DNA of 11,713 bases from Campylobacterota bacterium. Lineage in GTDB: Bacteria > Campylobacterota > Campylobacteria > Campylobacterales > JALSKU01. The stretch lies in assembly GCA_013153915.1 (NCBI GenBank), contig JAADDL010000029.1, positions 1-11,713 of the forward strand. The letters run 5' to 3'. A program made the translations under genes and the position numbers. The notes under the pieces were generated by a model. That model was not told the origin of the DNA, made no database searches, and was given only the letters and a program-made list of their open reading frames with translations. Every line of letters starts with the position of its first letter. Position 1 is the first letter of the stretch. Shown piece by piece: positions 1 to 6,108 of this stretch.

Positions 1-105
1 GGAATTTTTACCGAAAGGGTCGGTTTTGGCAAACTCTTGATATAGATAAAACAGTATAAATCCCCAAACTATGTAGTATATGATTTTTCTATTTTTTAAA
101 CTCAA
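1..105 (-). CDS. Partial small membrane-anchored protein, unknown function (N-terminal 35 codons only)
   Basis: An open frame on the minus strand starts at a TTG (complement of 103-105) and runs uninterrupted off the left edge, giving 35 complete codons. The translation begins MSLKNRKIIYYIVWG and then continues as one hydrophobic helix (about residues 8-22) followed by a polar stretch (QEFAKTDPFGKNS). That is a plausible signal anchor facing the cytoplasm with a positively charged N-terminus. The start lies inside the 3' end of the upstream 148-aa gene with a 17-bp overlap, suggesting translational coupling. A purine-rich GGATAGAGAGA stretch precedes it but is a poor Shine-Dalgarno sequence. 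The frame stays open further upstream, so the start is not certain. I do not recognise the family; with only 35 residues no function can be assigned. Confidence 0.45.
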   Translation of the reverse strand, partial: MSLKNRKIIYYIVWGFILFYLYQEFAKTDPFGKNS

Positions 106-535
106 TCTCTCTATCCAAAATTTTTTCAGTGACTTTGATAAGTGCTGTTTTTGTATTGTCGTATTTGTTAGATTTTATTTTGTTTATAAAGTTTTTGTCA
201 AATATCTCTTTTAAGTTCTTACTTGTTTCTACATTTGTTATTTCTCCATCGGGAGAGATGGTTGTGAGAAGAAAAGAGTTTGCCCCTTTTCTTAACTTTT
301 TGGGTGGCTTTAGTATCTTGGTGTCTGAGATGACGGTTCGAAGGTCACATCCGTAATCGTTTAATAATTTATTATTTAAAACCTTATAGTGCAGATATGT
401 CTCATCGCCTTTTTGGATTTTTGCGGTTGTGTCTTGAAGTATCTTTACTCCGCCCGTTTTTAGATAATTAAATATAGCAAAATATGAAAAAACCACTAAA
501 GTTGCAACTATCAAAACATATATAACTCTTTTCAA
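89..535 (-). CDS. Hypothetical protein with single N-terminal membrane anchor
   Basis: The 148-aa product has a short basic N-terminus (MKR), one hydrophobic helix at about residues 4-23, and a soluble, lysine-rich remainder (about 24-148) that should lie in the periplasm. There is one cysteine (C63), not placed as a lipobox, so this is a signal anchor or uncleaved signal peptide rather than a lipoprotein. The start is TTG (complement of 533-535), supported by an AAGGAG Shine-Dalgarno (minus strand, 541-546) five bases upstream; no ATG start fits better. It overlaps the next minus-strand frame by 17 bp, so the two probably form an operon continuing to the left. It is divergent from the AraC-family gene, with only 64 bp between them. 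I see no recognisable catalytic or binding motif and assign no function. Confidence 0.7.
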   Translation of the reverse strand: MKRVIYVLIVATLVVFSYFAIFNYLKTGGVKILQDTTAKIQKGDETYLHYKVLNNKLLNDYGCDLRTVISDTKILKPPKKLRKGANSFLLTTISPDGEITNVETSKNLKEIFDKNFINKIKSNKYDNTKTALIKVTEKILDREIEFKK

Positions 536-540
536 GACAA

Positions 541-546
541 CTCCTT
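541..546 (-). promoter_or_regulatory. Shine-Dalgarno fixing a TTG start
   Basis: The minus strand reads AAGGAG here, five bases before the TTG at 533-535. It is one of the strongest ribosome-binding sites in the window and is the reason for accepting a non-ATG start for the 148-aa membrane-anchored protein. Confidence 0.7.
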
Positions 547-571
547 GTTAAAAGCAATATTATACTATAAT
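545..571 (+). promoter_or_regulatory. Candidate sigma-70 promoter for the AraC-family gene
   Basis: A perfect -10 box TATAAT lies at 566-571. A TTGTTA (4 of 6 matches to TTGACA) lies at 545-550, with a 15-bp spacer, slightly shorter than ideal. The predicted transcript start is near 578, giving a leader of roughly 20 bases. On the opposite strand a TATAAT (plus-strand ATTATA, 559-564) could serve the divergent minus-strand operon, so the two promoters would overlap. An AraC protein bound here could control both directions; that part is inference. Confidence 0.4.
559..564 (-). promoter_or_regulatory. Candidate -10 box for the minus-strand membrane-protein operon
   Basis: The minus strand reads TATAAT at this position, 24 bases upstream of the TTG start at 535 and upstream of its Shine-Dalgarno. 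No convincing -35 is visible at 16-18 bases upstream (CTTAAA at best). In Campylobacterota the -35 is often poorly conserved, so its absence does not rule the site out. It interleaves with the divergent promoter on the plus strand. Confidence 0.3.
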
Positions 572-599
572 TTATCAAAATTTTAAGATAAAATAACCT

Positions 600-1394
600 A
601 TGATGATAGAAGAGCTAAAAAGAACATATTTTGAGAATATAGTAGATAGCAACGAAAATTTTATAAAGCATTTTCACGATAGCTATGCTATAGGGATAAC
701 CAATAAAGGATTGTTTAAATCCATAAAAGAAAATAGTGCCGAGCTATCGTATACCAAATCAACAAGAGTTATAAATCCCTCGGAAGTTCATGAGGGGATA
801 TCAAAAGAGTGGAGTTTTACCACTTTTTATCCGAGCGTAGAGCTACTTTCTCAAATATATGAAGAGATATATTTTAAAAAAAGAACCCCCGTATTTAAAA
901 GACAAATCATCGAAGATGAGATTTTGTATAGAAAATTATATATCTTTTTTGATTCGGTATTTAAAAAAGAAGATAGCATGAGGGTTGAGATATTGTTGAT
1001 AGAAGCACTCTCTTATCTGGTAAAAAATTATGCGGATTTTCAAGACAAAGAGCAAGATTTTGACAAATCAAGCGGCATAAAAAGAGCAAAAGAGTTTATA
1101 CACGATAGATTGAGTGAAAGTATCACTATAGATGAGCTATCAAGAGTCTCATCTTTAAGCAAATATCACTTTTTAAGGGAGTTTAAAAAAGAGTTCGGCA
1201 TAACACCTCATCAATACATCGTCTCGCAAAGGATAAATTTAGCCAAATCCTCTATCAAACAGGGGGTAAACCTTTCATCTTTAGCTATTGAGAGCGGTTT
1301 TTACGACCAATCTCATTTTATCAAAAATTTCAAAAAAATTTACGGCTATACGCCTAGCGATATATTGAGAAAAAGCAATATTTTACAATACTAA
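600..1394 (+). CDS. AraC-family transcriptional regulator
   Basis: The 264-aa protein has the classical two-part AraC layout. Residues about 1-95 resemble the AraC-type cupin sensor domain: a His-containing stretch (IKHFHDSYAIG) and the NPSEVHEG segment typical of the beta-barrel. Residues about 160-258 form the paired helix-turn-helix DNA-binding domain: first HTH about 175-197 (ITIDELSRVSSLSKYHFLR), second about 223-246 (NLSSLAIESGFYDQSHFIKNF) and the family-signature end KKIYGYTPSDILR. Either of two adjacent ATGs (600, 603) could start translation; the Shine-Dalgarno is weak (AAGATAA). It sits 27 bp upstream of a co-directional EamA exporter, an arrangement common for regulators that control an adjacent efflux gene. 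The ligand is unknown. Family assignment is secure; target and effector are inference. Confidence 0.93.
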   Translation: MMIEELKRTYFENIVDSNENFIKHFHDSYAIGITNKGLFKSIKENSAELSYTKSTRVINPSEVHEGISKEWSFTTFYPSVELLSQIYEEIYFKKRTPVFKRQIIEDEILYRKLYIFFDSVFKKEDSMRVEILLIEALSYLVKNYADFQDKEQDFDKSSGIKRAKEFIHDRLSESITIDELSRVSSLSKYHFLREFKKEFGITPHQYIVSQRINLAKSSIKQGVNLSSLAIESGFYDQSHFIKNFKKIYGYTPSDILRKSNILQY

Positions 1395-1409
1395 AACCGT
1401 TTTTTACTG

Positions 1410-1415
1410 TATAAT
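1410..1415 (+). promoter_or_regulatory. -10 box of a possible leaderless promoter for the EamA gene
   Basis: TATAAT preceded by TG (TGTATAAT) matches an extended -10 element. It ends seven bases before the A of the ATG at 1422, so transcription would begin at or within a base or two of the start codon. There is no Shine-Dalgarno between it and the ATG (the bases are CCCTTT). Both facts suit a leaderless transcript. The alternative is that the match is chance and the gene is read only from the upstream AraC promoter. Confidence 0.4.
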
Positions 1416-1421
1416 CCCTTT

Positions 1422-2288
1422 ATGAAAAACGAAAAAAAACTATTTTATATACTTCTTTTTTTGGCTATGATAGGCTGGGGCGCTTCGTGGGTGAACGCAA
1501 AGGTGCTGTCTAGGTATATCGACGCTTTTGATATGATATTTTTTAGATTTGGCGCTACGGCGCTTACAATGGTGCCTATCATCATCGTTTTAAAAAAGTC
1601 TTTCAAGATAGATATTAGAAGTTTGGCGATAGTATTTGTATCTTCGTTGATTTTGATAGCCTATATGAGGTACTTTTTTCTCGGGACGACTTACGGCACT
1701 GCTTCACTGGGCGGAGCTTTGGTAACTACCTTGGTGCCCATCAATACTTTTATACTTTTGGTTATATTGGGCAAAAAGAGGATGACAAAGATGGATGTTT
1801 TCGCTCTTGTTATAGGGGCGATAGGCGTTATGAGTATGCTTAATGTTTGGAAGTTTGATATCAAGGAGATTACGGTTGTTCAAAATCTATACTTTATCCT
1901 TGCGTCTTTGCTTTGGCCGATATTGACTATCGTAAGTTCGAAATCCACAAAAATTTCCCCTATCGTTTTTACTTTTTATCTATATTTGATAACGATAGTG
2001 CTTGACGGATTGTTATTTGTAGATTTTGGTTCGATAAGATACGGGGATTTTGACTATCTTTTTTGGATAAATATGGGATCTCTCGTGCTTTTGGCTACAA
2101 CTTATGCAAATACCGTATATTTTTTAGGTATAGAAAAGCTAGGAGCCGACGGGGTTAGCAGTTTTATATTTTTCGTACCGTTTTCCGCTATATTGTTGAG
2201 CGCTATCTTTTTGGGAGAACGGATAAGCCCATCCATCCTCATTGGAACAATTTTGACCGTCGTAGCCGTTAAGCTCTTAAATAGATAG
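1422..2288 (+). CDS. EamA/DMT-family membrane transporter
   Basis: The 288-aa protein is hydrophobic, with about ten predicted helices, the size and count expected for drug/metabolite transporters with two EamA repeats. The first repeat (about residues 8-140) opens with the helix containing GWGASWVNAKVLS and includes the FFRFGATAL segment that often marks helix 2. The second repeat (about 155-287) ends with FLGERISPSILIG, the typical helix-9/10 signature with its conserved glutamate (E266). These proteins usually export amino acids, metabolites or toxic compounds across the inner membrane; the substrate cannot be read from sequence. It follows the AraC-family gene by 27 bp and may have its own promoter in that gap. 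Its stop lies only four bases from the end of convergent glnB, with no terminator hairpin between them. Confidence 0.9.
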   Translation: MKNEKKLFYILLFLAMIGWGASWVNAKVLSRYIDAFDMIFFRFGATALTMVPIIIVLKKSFKIDIRSLAIVFVSSLILIAYMRYFFLGTTYGTASLGGALVTTLVPINTFILLVILGKKRMTKMDVFALVIGAIGVMSMLNVWKFDIKEITVVQNLYFILASLLWPILTIVSSKSTKISPIVFTFYLYLITIVLDGLLFVDFGSIRYGDFDYLFWINMGSLVLLATTYANTVYFLGIEKLGADGVSSFIFFVPFSAILLSAIFLGERISPSILIGTILTVVAVKLLNR

Positions 2289-2292
2289 CCCT

Positions 2293-2631
2293 TTATATTG
2301 CTTCTTCGTTTTCTTCGTTTGTTCTTATTCTGATAACTCTTTCGATGTTGCTTATGAAGATTTTGCCGTCTCCTATCTTGCCCGTTTTGGCTGATTTGAT
2401 GATAGCGTTTACCGCTTTATCCACATCTTCGTCTTTGACTACTATCTCTATCTTTATCTTCGGCAAAAAATCCACAACATATTCGGCGCCTCTATATAGT
2501 TCGCTATGTCCTTGCTGTCTTCCGTAGCCCTTTACTTCACTTACGGTCATTCCGCTTACTTCCACTTCGCTTAAGGCGTCTTTTACATCTTCAAGTTTAA
2601 AAGGTTTGATGATAGCTTCTATCTTTTTCAT
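2293..2631 (-). CDS. glnB: Nitrogen regulatory protein P-II
   Basis: This 112-aa protein is a full-length P-II trimer subunit and resembles E. coli GlnB from end to end. It opens with MKKIEAIIKPFKLEDVKDAL. The T-loop carries ELYRGAEYVVDFLPK, with Y51 as the likely uridylylation site. The C-terminal signature TGKIGDGKIFISNIERVIRIRT covers the B and C loops that bind ATP/ADP and 2-oxoglutarate. P-II proteins sense energy and carbon/nitrogen state and act by binding glutamine-synthetase regulators, AmtB channels or other partners. No amtB or glnA lies beside it here, so GlnB fits better than the amtB-linked GlnK, though the names are not separable by sequence alone. The ATG at 2629-2631 has a GGGAG Shine-Dalgarno seven-odd bases upstream. 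It is transcribed divergently from nuoG and convergently with the EamA gene. Confidence 0.95.
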   Translation of the reverse strand: MKKIEAIIKPFKLEDVKDALSEVEVSGMTVSEVKGYGRQQGHSELYRGAEYVVDFLPKIKIEIVVKDEDVDKAVNAIIKSAKTGKIGDGKIFISNIERVIRIRTNEENEEAI

Positions 2632-2712
2632 GTCTACTCCCGATACTCTTTTATAAAATTATTTTACAACTTATTACATTTATTTTCGATTAAATACATA
2701 TATATTAAATGA

Positions 2713-2734
2713 TTAAATTTTAATAAAAATTTAA
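2713..2734. repeat. Perfect 9-bp inverted repeat (candidate operator)
   Basis: TTAAATTTT (2713-2721) is followed by a 4-base spacer and its exact reverse complement AAAATTTAA (2726-2734). It lies between the two divergent genes, about 80 bases before nuoG. It is pure A/T, so as an RNA hairpin it would be weak; a protein-binding dyad is the more likely use. Because the region is so AT-rich, a chance origin is possible. Confidence 0.4.
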
Positions 2735-2804
2735 GAAAAATAACAGCTTTGTTAAAGTTCCTAGATAGTAAAATTATGCATGATAAACAAAAGTTATCTT
2801 ACAC

Positions 2805-2808
2805 AAGG
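2805..2808 (+). promoter_or_regulatory. Shine-Dalgarno fixing the nuoG start
   Basis: AAGG lies six bases before the ATG at 2815. It selects this ATG over the in-frame TTG (2749) and ATG (2776) upstream, neither of which has a ribosome-binding site and whose encoded extension matches nothing expected of NuoG. Confidence 0.6.
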
Positions 2809-2814
2809 TTTTTT

Positions 2815-4311
2815 ATGCCAAAGATTTTAATAGACGATAGAGAGTTTGAAGTCAAAGAGGGAGAGTTGCTGATAGAAATCATGCTTCAAAACGGCATATC
2901 GATACCTCATTTTTGCTACCATGAATCTTTGGGAAAAGACGGCAACTGTAGAATGTGCATGGTGGAGATAGAGGGGCAAAAAAGACCTCAAATAGCTTGC
3001 GATACGCCCGTAAAAGACGGTATGGTGGTAAGAACCAAGGGTGAAAAGATAGAAAAGACCAAAAGAGGCATCTTAGAGCTTGAACTCGTAAATCATCCTG
3101 TCGATTGTCCCGTATGCGACCAAGCCGGAGAGTGCAAACTTCAAGATTATTATATGGATGTCGGGCTTTACGATAGCAGACTGGATGTTCCGAAGGTAAA
3201 GGCGAAAAAACATATCCACTTGGGTAGCGAGATAATGCTGGACCAAGAAAGATGTGTGCTTTGTAAAAGATGTGTTAGGTTTACTCAAATATACACCAAA
3301 ACCAACGATTTGATAGTCGAAAAAAGAAGCGACCGTTCCGTGATAACTACATTTCCCGGAAGCAGATTTGAAAACGGTTATACGGGCAATGTGGTGGATT
3401 TGTGTCCCGTTGGGGCTTTAACGGATAGGGACTTTAGATTTAAAAAAAGAGTCTGGTTTCTTACTCGTAGCAAAGGTATATGCACGGGTTGTTCAAGGGG
3501 TTGCAATATATGGGTAGACCATGATAAAAATAAACATCAAGACGATACTATATATAGATTTAAGCCAAGAAGAAACGACAAAGTAAACGGCTTTTTTATG
3601 TGTGATTACGGTAGATATAGCTATAAAAAAGAGAATGAAAATAGGCTATATCAAGCCCTATTAAATAATCAAACCATAGATATAAAAACAGCTCTCAAAG
3701 AGTGTGAAAATATTTTTGCCAAAAGCGTTTTATGGGTGGCGGACGCCTCTTTGAGCTTGGAGGAGTTGGCGTATATCAAAGCACTATCGGACAAAGAAGA
3801 GGTTAAGCTTGTAGCTTTTTTGGATGTATATACGGATGATGCTTTTGAGGATAAACTTTTGAAAAAAAGAGAAAAGGCGTCAAACATCAACGCTATAAAA
3901 CTTTTGGGTATCGATATCGTTGACGATACGGATGAGGTTTTATCAAGATACGAATATGCGGTTTTGTTTAACTTTCAACATTTAAAAGAGAAATTTAGCT
4001 TAAAAAAAGTGATAAACTTCACTACAACCGATAAAGATATAGCCGATTTTTATCTAAATATCCCCATAGCATCGGTTTATGAGAAAAACGGGACATATAT
4101 AAATTGTGATTGGATATTGCAAAAAAGTGAAAAAATCATATCAAAAGATATCCAGCCCCTCACTTTGATAGAGTTGTTGGCGCGTATTGAAAAGAGGCAT
4201 TTTGACGAAAACGGAGTTTGGAAAGAGTATTTAAGCGACATAAAAGAGTTAAAAGGCTTGGATATAAGTCTTGTGGGAGAGCAAGGCTATAAGATAGAGG
4301 CGAAAGTATGA
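2815..4311 (+). CDS. nuoG: NADH-quinone oxidoreductase (complex I) subunit G, short form
   Basis: The 498-aa product is the large FeS subunit of the complex I peripheral arm. Visible cluster ligands, numbered from this ATG, are: [2Fe-2S] N1b at C34, C45, C48, C62; [4Fe-4S] N5 at H94, C98, C101, C107; [4Fe-4S] N4 at C147, C150, C153, C197; and an N7-type set at C223, C226, C230, C263. Residues about 264-498 replace the much larger molybdopterin-oxidoreductase-like domain. They retain only faint family echoes such as SLSLEELAYIKAL and EKNGTYINCDWILQ (about 423-436). E. coli NuoG is about 900 aa, so this one is much reduced, but it ends cleanly in an ATGA overlap with nuoH, which argues against a frameshift. 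The start is chosen by its AAGG and by the family N-terminus (MPKILIDDREFEVKEGELL). It is the first gene of the nuo cluster here. Confidence 0.93.
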   Translation: MPKILIDDREFEVKEGELLIEIMLQNGISIPHFCYHESLGKDGNCRMCMVEIEGQKRPQIACDTPVKDGMVVRTKGEKIEKTKRGILELELVNHPVDCPVCDQAGECKLQDYYMDVGLYDSRLDVPKVKAKKHIHLGSEIMLDQERCVLCKRCVRFTQIYTKTNDLIVEKRSDRSVITTFPGSRFENGYTGNVVDLCPVGALTDRDFRFKKRVWFLTRSKGICTGCSRGCNIWVDHDKNKHQDDTIYRFKPRRNDKVNGFFMCDYGRYSYKKENENRLYQALLNNQTIDIKTALKECENIFAKSVLWVADASLSLEELAYIKALSDKEEVKLVAFLDVYTDDAFEDKLLKKREKASNINAIKLLGIDIVDDTDEVLSRYEYAVLFNFQHLKEKFSLKKVINFTTTDKDIADFYLNIPIASVYEKNGTYINCDWILQKSEKIISKDIQPLTLIELLARIEKRHFDENGVWKEYLSDIKELKGLDISLVGEQGYKIEAKV

Positions 4312-5591
4312 GTTTATCTTTGGTTTTCGTAACCGTTTTAAATATACTTATAGTGGTGCTGTTGGCTTTAGGCGGAGTGCCCGTGCTTGTTTGGCTGGAA
4401 AGAAGGGTTGCGGGTTTTATCCAAGATAGGTCGGGTCCAAATAGATGTCATATAGCGGGTTTTAGGCTCGGAGGGCTTATCCAGTCGTTTGCCGATATGT
4501 TAAAGCTTGTCTTTAAAGAGGACATAGTCCCCTCTCATATAAAATATAAGTTCTACTTCTCTCTTGCCCCGACAATTATACTTTTTGCTTCTTTGCTAAC
4601 CTTTAGCGTGATACCTTTTGCCGATAAGATAGTGTTGGACGGGGTTACATACTCGTTTCAAGCTTTGCCCGTCTCTTTAGGTATCGTTTGGTTTTTGGCT
4701 TTTGCGGGTCTTAGCGTGTACGGCATCATCTTAGCAGGCTGGAGTAGCGACAATAAATATAGTCTTTTAGGAGGTCTAAGAGCAAGTGCATCGACCATAA
4801 GTTATGAGCCCGTGATGGCTCTTAGCGTTATTGCTATGCTGATAGTTTACGGAAGTATCGATTTGAACGATATGGTGGCGAAGCAAAGCGGAACGATTTT
4901 CGGTTTTTTGCCCTCTTGGGGGATTTTTTTGCAACCTTTGGCGGCGATAGTCTTTATAGTAGCGGCGTTTGCCGAGGCAAATCGTACGCCTTTTGATCTT
5001 GCCGAAGGTGAAAGTGAGATAGTGGGAGGCTACCATACCGAATACGGAGCGATGAAGTTCGGACTCTTTTTTGTAGGAGAGTATGTGGCGATGAGCGTAT
5101 CGAGTGCCGTCATAGTGACGATGTTTTTCGGAGGTTACAATCTGCCTTGGCTCTCTAGCGAATATCTAAGAGGGCATATAGAATTTTTTAGTATCGCGCT
5201 TTTGATACTGCTACCTTTGTCAAGCTATTTTTTCGTAAAGTGGATGTATAAAAATAATAGATGGAAAAAAAAGAGCGATATTAGAAATAAAGAAAGTGCC
5301 GTTATAAAAAAAGTTGTTATAGCTTTAAATATAGCGATAATCCTAGCGCTATTGTATTTTGGCGTTTTAAACAATAGTGTCTATTCGGCTTCCGTAATGG
5401 GTGTTATATTTCAGTTTGGAGTATTCGTAACAAAGCTTTTTATGATGAATTTGGTCTATATTTGGGTTAGATGGACTCTTCCTAGATTTAGATACGACCA
5501 GCTTCAGATGTTGTGTTGGAAATATCTTTTGCCGATATCCATGGCGAATGTTTTTGTAACCGCGTTGGCGGTAGTCTATTTGGGTGCGTAA
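4308..5591 (+). CDS. nuoH: Complex I subunit H with an extra two-helix insertion
   Basis: NuoH joins the peripheral arm to the membrane arm, forms part of the quinone site and begins the proton-transfer E-channel. Family marks are clear: WLERRVAGFIQDRSGPNR (from about residue 29), SYEP (E167), the acidic loop FAEANRTPFDLAEGESEIV (from residue 221; E223, E233, E235, E237), then YHTEYGAMKFGLFFVGEY, and near the end RWTLPRFRYDQL. The protein is 427 aa, against roughly 325-335 in E. coli-type NuoH. The excess sits between TM6 and TM7 (about residues 284-365): two extra hydrophobic helices (about 291-314 and 336-354) joined by a very basic loop (315-335). The gene overlaps nuoG by ATGA and has GAGG seven bases upstream. 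The frame is continuous across the insertion, so it is not an assembly artefact visible at this level. Confidence 0.95.
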   Translation: MSLSLVFVTVLNILIVVLLALGGVPVLVWLERRVAGFIQDRSGPNRCHIAGFRLGGLIQSFADMLKLVFKEDIVPSHIKYKFYFSLAPTIILFASLLTFSVIPFADKIVLDGVTYSFQALPVSLGIVWFLAFAGLSVYGIILAGWSSDNKYSLLGGLRASASTISYEPVMALSVIAMLIVYGSIDLNDMVAKQSGTIFGFLPSWGIFLQPLAAIVFIVAAFAEANRTPFDLAEGESEIVGGYHTEYGAMKFGLFFVGEYVAMSVSSAVIVTMFFGGYNLPWLSSEYLRGHIEFFSIALLILLPLSSYFFVKWMYKNNRWKKKSDIRNKESAVIKKVVIALNIAIILALLYFGVLNNSVYSASVMGVIFQFGVFVTKLFMMNLVYIWVRWTLPRFRYDQLQMLCWKYLLPISMANVFVTALAVVYLGA

Positions 5592-5592
5592 A

Positions 5593-6108
5593 ATGGGCGA
5601 AATAAAGATAAAAAAGATAAAAAGAGGAGGAGATAGCTTAAAGGAGAGGCTGTATTTGCCCGCTATTTTTAGCGGTATGGGGGTAACATTTTCCCATTTT
5701 ATTAAAAATCTAAAAGATACCGACAATCTAAAGGTCGTATGGTATCCCGAAGAGTCTCCGAAAGATATCACGAAAAACTATAGAGGTGTTCATAGGCTGA
5801 TGCGTGCGGATGACGGTAGCGTAAAGTGCGTAGCTTGTTTTATGTGCGCTACGGCTTGTCCTTCGGAGTGCATTTTTATCGTTGCCAAAGAGAGAGAAAA
5901 CGGTGATATCGAAAAAGAGCCCGATAGATTTGAAATAGACCTTTTAGAGTGCGTATTTTGCGGAGGGTGCGTAGAGGCTTGCCCTAAAGACGCTATCAGG
6001 ATGGATAGCGGTATCTTTAGTTTTATAGGCGGAAAAAGAGAGGATTTTATACTGGATAAAGATAGGCTTTTATCCCATAACGATTTAGCAAAGAGAAACG
6101 ATGGTTGA
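5593..6108 (+). CDS. nuoI: Complex I subunit I, two [4Fe-4S] ferredoxin-like subunit
   Basis: The 171-aa protein carries the two tetranuclear clusters N6a and N6b that pass electrons from NuoG to NuoB. Two consecutive ferredoxin motifs are visible: C79, C82, C85, C89-P and C120, C123, C126, C130-P. Presumably the last cysteine of each motif ligates the other cluster, as in 2[4Fe-4S] ferredoxins. The N-terminal part (about residues 17-40) is amphipathic and lies along the membrane next to NuoH in known structures. The ATG at 5593 begins one base after the nuoH stop. A GTG at 5584 would add three residues and overlap nuoH, but neither start has a clear Shine-Dalgarno, so initiation probably depends on coupling to nuoH. 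The 3' end overlaps nuoJ by 8 bp. Confidence 0.94.
   Translation: MGEIKIKKIKRGGDSLKERLYLPAIFSGMGVTFSHFIKNLKDTDNLKVVWYPEESPKDITKNYRGVHRLMRADDGSVKCVACFMCATACPSECIFIVAKERENGDIEKEPDRFEIDLLECVFCGGCVEACPKDAIRMDSGIFSFIGGKREDFILDKDRLLSHNDLAKRNDG

Larger units (their letters stand above)
2632..2814. promoter_or_regulatory. Divergent glnB / nuoG intergenic region
   Basis: This 183-bp stretch separates the divergent starts of glnB and nuoG and is far richer in A+T than the genes around it. It must hold promoters in both directions. On the plus strand a weak candidate is TTGTTA (2749-2754) with TAAAAT (2769-2774), though the spacer is short at 14 bp. On the minus strand several TATAAA/TAAAAT-like boxes exist but none has a clear -35. 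I see no sigma-54 GG/GC element that would tie glnB to nitrogen control. A perfect palindrome lies at 2713-2734. Confidence 0.5.

Noticed and set aside
2281..2300. Terminator between the convergent EamA gene and glnB
   Set aside because: Only four bases separate the stops and no GC-rich stem with a T run is visible on either strand.
2632..2760. Sigma-54 promoter for glnB
   Set aside because: No TGGC-N8-TGC type element was found on the minus strand upstream of glnB, so nitrogen-type promoter control is not supported.
2782..2798. Small inverted repeat GATAA...TTATC upstream of nuoG
   Set aside because: Arms of five A/T-rich bases with a 7-base spacer are expected by chance in this region.
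2749..2814. N-terminal extension of NuoG from a TTG at 2749 or ATG at 2776
   Set aside because: There is no ribosome-binding site before either codon, the extra residues do not belong to the NuoG ferredoxin-like fold, and ATG 2815 has AAGG and the expected family N-terminus.
5367..5771. 134-codon open frame on the minus strand across the nuoH-nuoI junction
   Set aside because: It is antisense to two well-conserved genes, its product has no recognisable family features, and long antisense frames are expected opposite biased codons.
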